DNA from: Actinernus sp. WN-2022
Lineage: Eukaryota; Cnidaria; Anthozoa; Actiniaria; Actinernidae
Direction: 5' to 3'
DNA: 64,000 bases
Assembly (NCBI GenBank): GCA_030867875.1
Contig: JAOWCC010001634.1
Coordinates: 135,000,022-135,064,021 of the forward strand
A program made the translations under genes and the position numbers. Below, one piece after another: positions 42,600 to 53,602 of the stretch (positions are counted from its first letter, which is position 1; every line of letters begins with the position of its first letter). The notes below the pieces were generated by a model that saw only the letters and a list, made by a program, of their open reading frames with translations, was not told the origin of the DNA and did no database searches.

Positions 42600-44611
42600 G
42601 AAAACGAAGCTAAATGAAACGCCGTAAATTAGTTTGCCTTTACAATTGAATTTCAAGATGTTTTGTCGGTTATTCGAGCTACAAATTGTTTTTATTTACG
42701 AGTTTATGGGAAAAGAAAGACTGGAATCGAAACATAGCTGAGAGCTTAACATAGCAACATATTTATCTACTTTCTAGTGTAAAATGGTCGTAAGCACCTA
42801 CAGATAATAGCAGTGCGACGTCATAACCTAAAGATAACATTGTACGCATGGGTAGTCAATGCCGCCTATAGTCAGCTATCGAGAATTAGCTGTGTATTCT
42901 CAGCCAATCAGAACTGAGATAGCGAGTAAAATGTATAATAACAATAGTTATCGGCAGACTGATGCTGGGGCGCGGTCACACCGTGGCTTGGCCTTTACAG
43001 ATTGTGCTGTAAATCGTGAAAAGTGCTCGAAAACATGCCCAGAAGCTGCCGAAAATTTAAAAAGTTGCTACCAAAAATTTGATAAGTTGCTCACAAAAAT
43101 GAGCCATTTTAACTAAAACCTCTAACTAAACGCAAGTATTGTGCTTCACTTCTGGCACAACATCTCGATGTGTTGCAAATCAGTTACATATCACGCCCGG
43201 ACACAAAAGATTGTAGAAAGCCCGACCGGTTGAGTGCACACAACCTCAAAGAAACACCGTAAAGAAATACCATTTCTTTACGACTACTCTAAATTCGAGG
43301 ATATTTTGGCAGATTGGTAACAAAGTAAAACTTTTTGGACAATTTTTTTGGACAATTCAGTAGCCACCTCGAAAGCTATATGATACTTTGGCTTCTGTGC
43401 ACAATTAATTTTCCTCAAATATATACTTTTTGCTGCGAGCGCATCGAGCAGCAACCTATTTCGAACATCTTCGATGTGCCGATACCGAAGTTCGTATGAA
43501 TTCTTTTGGGTTTATCGACCTACATTGTGCCTCGTTATCATTTCATCGGAGCAGATAACTGGTAACTACAATCCGTGCTTTCGGTTCTTTCGCCATTTTG
43601 TATCGCGAATGAGACCTCAACTATATATACCAAGAATAATCCCCGCTTCTAACGCTTTAGGTAAGTAGGATATTGCACAAAAAGTTATTGAAACATTCTA
43701 TCAAAACATTATGATGCTGTTTACTGCTTTGGGTTGTGAAAGAAAACCCTGTTTCCTTGGTGAATGCGGCTCGTAATTGTATCCGAGCAGAGTTTCTGTG
43801 TTTGATTCTTTTCTCACCAGAGTAACAGACGATACGATCAGATGTTTTCCCGGTGCTGTGGGAAGGCTAGAAGGATTAAAGCCTTGTCCGACGGTTGTTC
43901 CTTGCTTTAACGAACTGAAGAACGGCGGCTGCTTGACCCATTGTGTTTACGCATTTAATGCAAATGATCAAACTGATACAATTACAAATGAACTGGGTCG
44001 TCGCACAGTCGTGATTGTCGATCTTCACACGCTGTGACGTCCTCTGTACATATATGACAACAAACAAACGGGAAAATATAATGTGTTTTATATAACAATT
44101 GCCAAGCTTTTTTAATGAGAGAAACACTGAAAAAACAAACTGAATGCGCGCTGTCGATGATAGCGATCCCTCACTACATTTCAATGTATTGCTGCGATCT
44201 CGTATAAACATATACACTATTCAATGCACCACGGACGTTCAGCGGATTAAAACTTAAGAAGTCAAATACATCATCAATAATTAAGCAACTAAAGGTTTTG
44301 AGATAACCTTGGAAATGGTTGTCTCCCCTACATGAAGTTTCGATGGCAGATTTAGGCAATTTATTTACTTGTGCACTAATATCACACAGCTCTAACTAGG
44401 AGTCAGATTATTAAACTACAATTTCATATACTCTACTGCTTGCAGCACTTCACTTTTGTTAGAAACCTCTAGTGTTATTTATTAGTATGTTATACTTCTA
44501 CCTTCAATATTCTTCCACCTTAATATTGTAAACTGATAACGAGAAAGTGCTAAAATAAATTTGAACGTGAACTTGTTTAGATGTCCCCTTTTTGGTGAAA
44601 TCTAACCTTTA
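42600..44611. other. No supported gene
   Basis: Frames up to about 113 codons are seen, without recognisable domains. An exact short hairpin CGTAAAGAAAT/ATTTCTTTACG lies at 43258-43282. A frame at 43474-43661 ends at a good donor (TTTAG|GTAAGTAGG) and could be a 5' exon, but nothing downstream supports it. Confidence 0.4.
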
Positions 44612-44864
44612 TTTACATTGTAAGCTAGAATATTGCTACCCTGGTTCCAGGGGTTTTCTCAGTAGAGAGAACAGAAAGAACAGAAGAGCCGCGGAGAACA
44701 GAAGAGCCGCTTCGCGGCGAGCGAGCTGCGAAACAGCAAGTGAAGAGAAAACCTCTGGTATCGGTGGGTGCTAATCTCACTTTCATGAGGGTCAAGATCT
44801 GACTGTCTTTTCTGATTGGAGGAATATTTAATGAGCTCAACAAGAACTGTGATTGGTTAGGTAC
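44612..44864 (-). repeat. ~250-bp repeat, left copy of a recent inverted pair
   Basis: Appears identical by eye to the reverse complement of 48471-48724. It contains its own foldback (CCAGGGGTTTTCTC and GAGAAAACCTCTGG) and a duplicated AACAGAAGAGCCGC word. The matching 72-codon frames in both copies are fortuitous. Confidence 0.8.
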
Positions 44865-44919
44865 AAACTCTGAATATTTTTTTTAACTCTGAATTTCTAA
44901 CGAGACCTGAAACAACCAT

Positions 44920-45140
44920 GGGGGCTGATCAAAGCCAGGTCCCGGCTAATCCACAGATCGAATTGGAATTTAGCGTGTTGGTTTTTGCGGAGGAAGGAAA
45001 ACCGGAGAACCCGAAGAAAAACCCTCGGAGCAAGGGCGAGATACCAACAAACTCAACTCACATATGGCGCCGCGTCCGGGAATCGAACCTGGTCCACAGA
45101 GGTGAGAGGCGAAGCGCTTAACCACTGCGCCACCTGGGCT
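44920..45140 (-). mobile_element. tRNA-derived SINE
   Basis: The minus strand has a tRNA-like head with A-box TGGCGCAGTGG (45122-45132) and B-box GGTTCGATTCC (45079-45089), about 33 bp apart. A body follows with CTTGCTCCGAGGGTTTTTCT and CTCCGGTTTTCCTTCC. From memory this body resembles a conserved SINE domain found in corals and molluscs. RNA polymerase III promoter elements look intact. The minus and plus frames here are by-products. Confidence 0.75.
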
Positions 45141-45144
45141 CCCC

Positions 45145-45246
45145 CAGGCAGTGAGACCCTCTCGTGATAAGATGGAACTAAATACCGTGCTAGGCGACTG
45201 GAATGCCGAATTAGGCAAAGCCACGTCAACGACTGCCAAAGCACGT
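45145..45246 (-). repeat. 102-bp repeat abutting the SINE head, copy 2
   Basis: 96 of 102 positions match 19768-19869. It lies immediately upstream of the SINE's tRNA-like head in the transcribed direction, so it may be an extra 5' module or simply the insertion site. Confidence 0.65.
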
Positions 45247-45412
45247 AGCAAACAGATTATGTGATCAAAATGCCTTCACGAAATATATTCATTTGGCAAA
45301 AATTTCAACTCTCTACGATAAATATATCCAGAATTATGGATGATCACTCTTTCTATGACGTCATCATCGCCCATAATGGCTGGACATATCCTTATGCACA
45401 TCTCATTAACAG

Positions 45413-45993
45413 GATTCGGCCATTTCTCTGTATTTGAAACTCCCGCTCAGTATATGAATTCGGTGATGCGTTAAGCTCATTAAAGTGCCTATGAACCTTA
45501 TGTTTTTAATTTTAGATATCAATTCTAAATCAAGTGAATAGTAGAATGGTAAAATATATTTTGCTTTGAATGTTGTGCCGCTCAGTTAAGGAGGTTTTAA
45601 TATCCAAAATGCTAATTACATGACGTCAGGGGAGGTATCTGCAATCACTTCTTAGTGGTATATAGAAAAAAAATTATAACTTCATTTTATTTCAACCATG
45701 GGTATAATACTGATAATTTTAAAAATTTGTTTAATAATTGTAACAAAAAAAATTGTATAATAATTGATGCCTCCCCTGACGTCATGTAATTAGCATTTAG
45801 GATATTAAAACCGCCTTAACTCAGCGGCGCAGCATTCAAAGCAATATATATTGTACCATTCTACTATTCACTTGATGTAGAATTGATATCTAAAATAAAT
45901 AAAAAAAGGTTCACAGGCACTGTTAATGAGCTTGACGCATCACCGACTACATATACTGAGCGGGAGTTTCAAATACAGAGAAATGGCCGAATC
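45413..45993. mobile_element. Foldback element with ~225-bp arms
   Basis: GATTCGGCCATTTCTCTGTA at the left is exactly inverted at the right, and the match continues through TTTGAAACTCCCGCTCAGTA, TTCACTTGAT/ATCAAGTGAA and AATTACATGACGTCAGGGGA. The centre of about 130 bp is AT-rich. Each arm contains one TGACGTCA word. The frame 45883-46071 begins in the right arm and is not supported. Confidence 0.85.
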
Positions 45994-48054
45994 TGCGTGA
46001 AACTGCCGGGTGAAACGGATGGTGCGGTTTTCGTTTTCGGCCTAAAGGAGGATATTCATGTCTTCCCATGATGCTCTGCTCGATCTGTTCTTCGACTCGT
46101 GACAAAAAGTAAACATGGCGGCCGATGGAGAGCCCAATCCACGCACATTTTTGTCGTGGCTTTCAAGGACGTAGAGTGAACTATGGTACGTATTAACATA
46201 CAGAGTATTTCTTCACATATTTTATGACGTGACTGTAATAATTTTAAGGGGCACATGTTTCCTCGAAACCTGTTCCGACACGTTAGTGGGAAGGGTCTTC
46301 ACGCTTCAAGTGGCTTTTCGTGACGGGCTATTTCAAGTGGTGTGCAGGGAATTTTATCTAATCTATTATTGGAGTTTTTAACATCACATATTAACAGAAA
46401 TACCATTGAAATCCTTCATGTCACGTACAATGCGAAGAGACCCTAAGAAACCCACGTTTTATTGACCCGTGAGCACGAACAAAATGATGAAAATGCCTTC
46501 AGTTGTTAAAAATGAAACTTGTGTAAAGAATGCAAAGGTATCCTAGTAGAATTCCTAGCTCGTTGTTACGCATTCATGAAATATTATTTGGCTAATCCAA
46601 CGATTATTTCAAATCGAAGGGTCATAAAGATTTCCAAACCATAGGCGACAAATTTATAAATAACAGATAGTCCGTTTTGCATTCAAATGAACCGAGTGCT
46701 TCGCGATCGTCTTTTAATGACAATAACAATTAACAGTTGAAATTATTTTCGTTTTGTGAACATTTTCCGTACGTTTTAGATATTTCCTGTATTTATACTG
46801 AGTAAGGTAACTAATGTGTGTATGTTCTGTTTAGGAAAAAAGCCTGCAAAAACGAGAGGAGAAGCGAGTTCTACGAGTAAAAAGAGACAAGAGAAATGTT
46901 GCTTTATTCATAAGTTAAAAATCAAAATTAATTAATAAACATATCACTGATGTATTTCTGATTCGTAAGCTTGTTATCTTACAGCTACCATTTTATATAT
47001 TGGTCCCTTTTGTTGTGTACCCAGGCCCAACCTTTAGTAAACAGTAATTAGCAATAATAGTAATGTTTTTCTTTCATCTTTAGCAACTTGTCACCATCAT
47101 CATATTTCATGTGCACCTTGAACGATTAGTATACAACTGCCAAGTCTAAAGCTCTACTAATAAAGTTATTTATTAGCTCTTACTATAGCTGTGATTGCAA
47201 GACTGGTAATGCTTTCTTACACTGCTCAGATAATTTTGCTCAAGATTCTCTGGTTTTCCTTCCTCCCTTTTGTTTCGAATTGCAATTACCTGGGAGTATT
47301 TATGTGATAAATGGGAGGTATATATGTTCAAACCCGGACCCTGTTTCACTCCAAAAAGGAGCTCCAAAACTCTGATTGCCCTACTCTTTGTGACCCTGAT
47401 TGCTCAAATTGTCTCAAATCCTTACCCTGACTGCTCAAATTTGGCTCAAACCCTTACCCACACATATATATTATGTCCTAAACAGAGTACCCCCCCCCCC
47501 CCCCCCCAGGGCAATTTAATAGAGTCCCTGACTTAGATTTACCCATACATGACGAGCTTAACCCGGTTCAGGAATGCGCTGCTGGATGTCATGATTAATT
47601 CATTTTGTAAATTGCAAATCTCGTCAACACTTGTACCTTGTGGTTTTAAGAGTGTTCATGGAGTGAAAAATAAATCGCCTGATCTGTCATCGACAGGACA
47701 CCGTTCGCCTTGTGTAGTTCCCTACTAGAATAATAGTTAAAATTCGATTCAATGATAATTATTTGCTTATATCTGGTAGCAACTGAAAAATTATCGACTT
47801 GCCATGACCAGTCGGTTTATAATTTATAACGCCAAATAACGCTTTGTCTTGCTTTATATATGTAAGTCAGTGGGAAAGCGATATTTTAGTACAGATGATA
47901 CGATGTCTTCATAGATGCTTTGAGGAATCGCCGTACGAATGACTACGAGATCGAGCGGACTTCGATCGAAGCTAAGCCAGCAAACGTAAATAATTATCAG
48001 TTGACCATACGATATCACAATGATTACTTATCCTTCCGTTCCTGAGAACAATAT
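45994..48054. other. No supported gene
   Basis: A short frame after AAACATGGCGGCC at 46113 has a good start context but ends after 19 codons, so at most it is a 5' exon. A C run lies at about 47490-47507. Nothing else was recognised in 2 kb. Confidence 0.4.
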
Positions 48055-48472
48055 ACCGTAAAGATTTGATTAAGCGCCCTCCTTCAAATAAGCGCCCCCA
48101 CTCGAATAACCGCCTCCCTTCCACTGCGTTTTCTGAAATAAGCGCCCTCTCCCCCTCACCCCCCCCCCCCCCCCCCCCCCGATGAAATTGTCATGGATTG
48201 AGAACCAGCGACCATAACACTTACCGATATTATCTGTACGTTACAACGTACGGTATTACTTCCGGCCCTGAAAGTACTGACTCAGCCATTGACTGACACG
48301 TTACCAGGGTTACAGTTCTTGTTAGGATCTTAATAAAAGTTATGTTTTTTTTTATTGACTCGGATTGCAGCATTTAAAAAAAAATGAAATAAGCGCCCCC
48401 TCTCGAATAAGCGCCCCCCTTCGACCCTCAAAATCAAATAAGCGCCCCGGCGCTTAATCAAATCTTTACGGT
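48055..48472. mobile_element. MITE with AAGCGCCC repeats and 24-bp perfect ends
   Basis: Starts ACCGTAAAGATTTGATTAAG/CGCC and ends with its exact complement. Tandem words of the form TCGAATAAGCGCCCCC lie at both sides, with a 22-base C run at 48159-48180. Flanking TA suggests a 2-bp target duplication. It directly adjoins the right copy of the 250-bp inverted repeat. Confidence 0.8.
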
Positions 48473-48724
48473 ACCTAACCAATCACAGTTCTTGTTGAGC
48501 TCATTAAATATTCCTCCAATCAGAAAAGACAGTCAGATCTTGACCCTCATGAAAGTGAGATTAGCACCCACCGATACCAGAGGTTTTCTCTTCACTTGCT
48601 GTTTCGCAGCTCGCTCGCCGCGAAGCGGCTCTTCTGTTCTCCGCGGCTCTTCTGTTCTTTCTGTTCTCTCTACTGAGAAAACCCCTGGAACCAGGGTAGC
48701 AATATTCTAGCTTACAATGTAAAT
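48471..48724 (+). repeat. ~250-bp repeat, right copy of the inverted pair
   Basis: Inverted identical partner of 44612-44864, about 3.6 kb away. Confidence 0.8.
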
Positions 48725-48777
48725 ATTCGCATAACACTAGCCAGGAACACTCAGGCGGACATGGATCGCTTGGATTA

Positions 48778-48820
<43 letters not shown>

Positions 48821-50440
48821 TATTCCAATACACCATCATTGGTACCTAGGAAATACATACATAATATTAATCTAATCGAGGCAGCTACAATCATTAAAAA
48901 TAGTTGTTACATCATATATATATTTTGCCGTAAGTTTCACAATAGAATCATCTGTCATCGATAGACAATACATAAACAAATCTCTGTTGCCAAGGAAACC
49001 GAACGAGCTATTAACCTTTAACAAGTTACTGTGGAAATTATCTCTGACAACTACTAGTTTACTATTATTGCAATCGGAGAAATAGTGTACCTCATCACCA
49101 ACTACGTTCGAATTACACTGAAATTGTGCATATACGCGAGTCATGGGCGACATTTGTGTATCGACCAGATTCAACGGGAAATTTATGTGCAGATATCCTA
49201 AGCCTTGTCACCGCTTGACGATGCTTAACATTTGAGATTCGAGATAAATAGTTCTCAAAACCTATTCTTCGTTTTACAAGATTAAATGTTCGCAGTTTAC
49301 TACTCTGTTGAATCTGATCAGCCCATGCAATATTATATTGTCTGTATAATTCAGACTTTAGATATTTAGCGAGGAACCTAATGTTATTAGTAGGTGTTAT
49401 AACGATATCCTTTAAAGGCTTGATATTACACATTTCTAACAGGTAATCAGTGAATTTAATACCCTGAAAATTTGATTGGATACACACATGTGCAGCTTTC
49501 CCAACTAATTCGTCTTCATATAAAGAATCTTTTACACGTAACCAATATTTGATCACCAAAATAGAAATGTGTACCATCAACGGTACTCTGCCCAGTTCCG
49601 CATATACCGCTAAATTAGTGGACTTGCAATGCACCCCTAAAATCCGCTTGCAGAACTTCAAATGCAGTTTTTCTATGTCGGAGACTGCACTGAAAAACTT
49701 ACTCCTGAACATGTGAAGACTATTTATTCTTCCTAAAACATACACTCCCCAAACCTCACACCCATATAGTAGTACTGGCGACACAAGCGTTGAGAATAGT
49801 TTCAAAAGCACTTTGATCGGTGTATTATCTAAATTAGAAAAACTCCGAAATATACTATGATATGCACGTAACGCTTTATTGTACAATGCCTTTCGAGCAA
49901 GTTTGAAGCCGCCACCATAATGGAACGTTATTCCTAAGTATGAATACTCATCAACGCATTTTAACAAATCCCCATCAAGATACCAGTTAGAGTTAATGTA
50001 CAAACGCCGTTGGCCTCTGGTACCGAAAATTAAAACTTTGGACTTTTTCAAATTAACCTTCAGTCTCCATTTTTTGGCATAACTTCCGATCCTCCGTAGG
50101 CAATTGTTTAACCCAGACTCTGACTGAGATAAAAGCACTAAATCGTCTGCATAAAGCAAACAGTTTAAATTAATATCCCCTAACGTTACCGAATCACAAG
50201 ATGGCGCGTTGAAGATTTCCGGGATATCGTTTATGAAAACATTAAACAAAGTGGGGCTGAGATTACACCCCTGCTTAACTCCAATGAACGATTGAAAGAA
50301 AGGAGTTACCCCGTGGGATAATTTAACCGCCGATTTAACAGAGGAGTACATACTTAACAAGATCTGTATAAACTTTCTACTACAACCATATTGAATCAAT
50401 TTGAAGAATAAACCCTCTCTCCACACACTATCATAAGTTA
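48778..50440 (-). mobile_element. 5'-truncated LINE with reverse transcriptase and (TTA)n tail
   Basis: The coding part runs from about 50440 down to about 48880. The 3' end carries AATAAAG followed by a (TTA)n microsatellite at 48778-48817. The 5' end is cut at a junction with TTATAAGCCC-type repeats (50440-50525). The missing 5' part would hold the endonuclease and the RT fingers. Confidence 0.8.
49113..50426 (-). pseudogene. LINE reverse transcriptase, frameshifted near its C-terminus
   Basis: 437 codons open. It begins within a YDSVWREGLFFKL block, so it is a truncated RT. It has IGVKQGCNLSPTLFNVFIND and the catalytic LLYADDLVLLSQSE motif, then KKWRLKVNLKKSKVLIFG, then a long C-terminal region ending RISAHKFPVESGRYTNVAHD. 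A one-base shift near 49130 moves the last ~85 residues (NVVGDEVHYFSDCNNSKLV, 48872-49174) into another frame. The catalytic YADD is intact, but the protein could not be made complete. Clade not assigned. Confidence 0.8.
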
Positions 50441-51065
50441 TAAACCCCCCAGATATAGACCTCCCGGTTATAAGCCCCCTAAAACCCCTTACGAACTTGT
50501 ATAAGCCCAGGGCTTATAACCAGGATTTTATGGTGACTGTTTAGGCAAATTGGAAGGTAGGTGGCGCGGGGGGGGGGGGGGGGGGGGGGTATATTTTTTT
50601 CTTGTGATTTTCAACAGTGGAGTGACGGAAGTTCCCAAAGTTTCCTTTTGTTCAACGTTATCACACACAAAAAGAAAGAAAGAGAGAAAGAAAGGAAGAA
50701 AAGAAAACAAATGGTAAACTAATTATTGATATGTTCACAAGTTGGGTTGGGAGAGGTACATTAATTTTTTAAGACTGACTAATAGTCTGAGGGGGTATAT
50801 TTTTTCTTAGAAAATTTTTGTTGGGGTACAATAATTATTATTTCAATACACTGGATTCTTTATATAACAACCCCTAGATAAGATGTTTAGAAATATATTT
50901 TTTTAAATTGTAATTTGATAATTATTTTGTCTGTATTGAGAGGACAGGGGAATTAATACACTAATATTTAAATCTCAGATATTCATCAAAGAAATGTTTA
51001 GCTACAAGTAAATGTTTATAAATAGGCAGATATAAACAAAAGAAAACATGGATTTAGAGCGTTAA
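50441..51065. other. Repeats without genes
   Basis: GGTTATAAGCCC and GGGCTTATAACC form an inverted pair at 50464-50521. A 20-base G run lies at about 50571-50590 and a GA-rich tract at 50675-50710. The minus frame 50528-50710 is a product of the G run. Confidence 0.5.
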
Positions 51066-51344
51066 TTATACTACCGGTATCTCATACGCCGTTCTGACTG
51101 ATACCCCAAGTAATTTGCTTATCTGTGGCACCTTGAAACCGTTTTCCACGAGATAAGACAGCTGCTCCTCTTTTATGTCAAAGGATGGTCTACCTCGGCG
51201 TCCATGACGCACTGTGTTGGTCGTTTCTCCTCCAAACGCTGACTCCGAAGGCTGATGATCATGAATTGACTCTTTTAAAATACCTACTACTTGTCCGATG
51301 GAGGAAGGAGACAACCGTGTCTGGAAATTCACCACTGTTAACAA
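51066..51344 (-). pseudogene. HTH-containing transposon protein fragment
   Basis: 92-codon frame with GRRGRPSFDIKEEQLSYLV, ENGFKVPQISKLLGVSVRTA. The RGRPxxDIxxEQLxxL block and the following helix-turn-helix are, from memory, the N-terminal DNA-binding part of integrase-core proteins common in cnidarian and fish genomes. The frame ends just after the second helix and the integrase core is absent. A relative covering the same helix lies at 60793-60961. Confidence 0.5.
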
Positions 51345-51812
51345 CTGTTCGGTTCAGATACTCTAAGCGAAGAATTAAACTTAACTGATATCGTCCGATT
51401 CTTTCATGTTATCAATTCTAGCAATAGTATCTAGAATGACCGACAATATATATTATTTTATAGTCATAATTTGGGGGTTTCTCAGTGTAAGCATGTCCTG
51501 AAATTGTTAAAGCAAAAGTGCACTTGAAAACATCGCTAAATTCTCCATTAAGTTCAGGTGTATTTAGACTCGTTCTATTAATGATTTGGGATTTAAAATG
51601 GTTCGGTTTTTTTCAAATTTTGGGGTTAGGTTTTAGAAGGTTTGTATGAAAATTCGACAAAATGAATTATTAATATGCTTACACTGAGAAAGCGCCCATA
51701 ATTTTGGCTTTCTGCAGCCCCAAAACCGTCTCAGACGCAACAATAGTTTCCTGTCCCTCTCTTGACAAGATGACAGTTTCACGGCCTCGTGCCCAGACTC
51801 CGACGAATGCCG

Positions 51813-52281
51813 AATCGTACAACGCATCCTCGCTCTACAATTACCAATAATCAGTAAATGGCAAACACGCTTGAAATACCGATTATTGGTAATACTACGA
51901 CAAATCCTAACCCGAACCATAAACCGAACCCTAACCATCGGACGAGTTCGCGGGTAAACAACGGGTTCTCACTCACTAGAGCTAGGGTTCACAGGTAACA
52001 AGACAACATATCCTCGTTCAGGAATTACCAATAATCAGTAATTGGCTTTTGCTCTTCAATTATCAATAATCGCTAATTCTGGAACACAAATTAAACAATG
52101 ACATTCTTAATAAAGATAAACAATTGTCCAAATCCGAACGGCGGTAGACGCGCTTAGTGTAGTGGTCGTGACGCCTGCACTGCCAAGCACAACACGCAAA
52201 CGATTACAGAATTAGCGATTATTGATAATTGAAGAGCAAAAGCCAATTACTGGTTATTGGTAATTCTAGAACGAGGATATG
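51813..52281. mobile_element. Foldback elements with ATTACCAATAATCAGTAATT arms
   Basis: The main element (52002-52281) starts ACAACATATCCTCGTTC. Arms of about 85 bp then contain GGCTTTTGCTCTTCAATTAT, inverted at the right end. Its centre has a tRNA-like word (GCTTAGTGTAGTGG) without a B-box. A smaller relative lies at 51813-51900. Confidence 0.75.
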
Positions 52282-52289
52282 TTGCAACC

Positions 52290-52990
52290 GTAATAATGAC
52301 TGAATGTTTGCATGTCTGAATCGAAGGATGACGACGACGAATGCCGAATCGTAATGATTGTGAGTTTGAACTGAATATTTGCATGTCTGAATCGAAGGAT
52401 ACGAAGTTCTAAAAGGACACTTTCGTCTTCAAATCAGAATCCGCTGGTCTTTGTGTTTCAATGAAAAGAACGAATTTTCAGATCAAAACATTGGATAGCG
52501 ATTTAATGTCTTAATTGAAAAGCTGATTGTTTCAATTGAAAGTCGGAATGCGTGAATCAGAACATTGGACTTCTCAGTTGAATGATTGCACGATCGAACG
52601 ACTGCTGTTTCAATCGAACGATTGGAAGTTTAAATCGAGAGACCGCATGTTTGAATGGAGGAATGGAATGTTTTAATTGACGAACTGCATGTTTCATTTG
52701 CATGATAGAATGTTTGAATCGAAGTTTTGGAAGTTAAAGTTAAAAGAGCGCATGTTTGAATGGAAGAATTGAATGTTTTAATTGGCGAACTGCATGTTTA
52801 AATTGCATGATAGAATGTTTGAATTGAAGGTTTGAATCAAAGGACAACGTGTTCGAATTTTGGCGGGGTTGGATACCCATAGGTATGCGGTCTCTTGATT
52901 TAAACTTCCAATCGTTCGATTGAAACAGCAGTCGTTCGATTCAAACACACAGTCCTTCGGTTGAAATGTTCAGTACATCAATTTGAACAT
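52290..52990. repeat. Degenerate tandem repeats with an internal inverted pair
   Basis: Words such as GCATGTTTGAATGGA and AATGTTTTAATTG recur about every 20-70 bp. The stretch from AACGACTGCTGTTTCAATCG to GAGAGACCGCAT (about 52597-52655) is inverted at about 52888-52950. Confidence 0.65.
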
Positions 52991-53039
52991 TCTGTCGCGA
53001 ACTCCAGACTCGGCATAGCACAGGGTGCGTTCAAGTTAG

Positions 53040-53545
53040 GTCCGCCAGTTTAACCAATTCGTGCGTAGACAATACCACAGCAGATTTAAAGGTCTTTATT
53101 CACAACCAGGCGTTGATATTACTACACAGGCGAAGCGGTAAAAACTAGAATAACGTATACACAATTAGCTAAACTTAGACGGCAAAAGACTCCAAAATAT
53201 ACATATTTTAATGGAAGAAATCTAAACGTGAATATGCGAGTAATTAACTTACATCCGATGCTGTCTCAAAGGGCTTGTGAAACTCCAGTAAAACTCCAAA
53301 AAACTCCGAATATAACTGCTAAACTCCGAATGCTGTTAACTCCAAGAGAAATAGGCGTGGACTGACTAAAATTCCTATGTGGCCGCAACACGTACACCTA
53401 ACTAACTGATTACATGGCATTAAATCAACTTTCTAATTATATGGGAAGATAACAAACTAAACAAACATTCCTTTTGCTGTTCGGCGGCGACTAGATAAAC
53501 AGTCATTGTCTAATGCCATTAGCACTGTCTATCATATACATTACA
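53040..53545 (-). repeat. 3' LTR of the BEL/Pao element
   Basis: The minus strand begins TGTAATGTATATG just after a purine-rich GGGCGAGGAG tract, as expected for a polypurine tract and LTR start. An AATAAAG poly(A) signal lies near 53090. The right (U5) boundary near 53040 is approximate because no 5' LTR is present for comparison. Confidence 0.55.
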
Positions 53546-53602
53546 CTCCTCGCCCAAGGATGAACTTTCATCCTTGCTACCACTCCGACTTCTCCTCTCG
53601 AG

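Noticed and set aside
42859..43116. 85-codon frame with several cysteines
   Set aside because: Repetitive lysine/leucine end, no homologue recognised and no gene structure around it.
46113..46172. ATGGCGGCC start resembling a gene beginning
   Set aside because: The frame closes after 19 codons and no downstream exon could be linked.
48561..48839. 92-codon frame with a run of leucines, like a signal or membrane segment
   Set aside because: The leucines come from the (TAA)n microsatellite at the LINE tail, and the rest is the 250-bp repeat.
52150..52195. tRNA-like word GCTTAGTGTAGTGG in a foldback centre
   Set aside because: No B-box at the right distance and no cloverleaf can be drawn.
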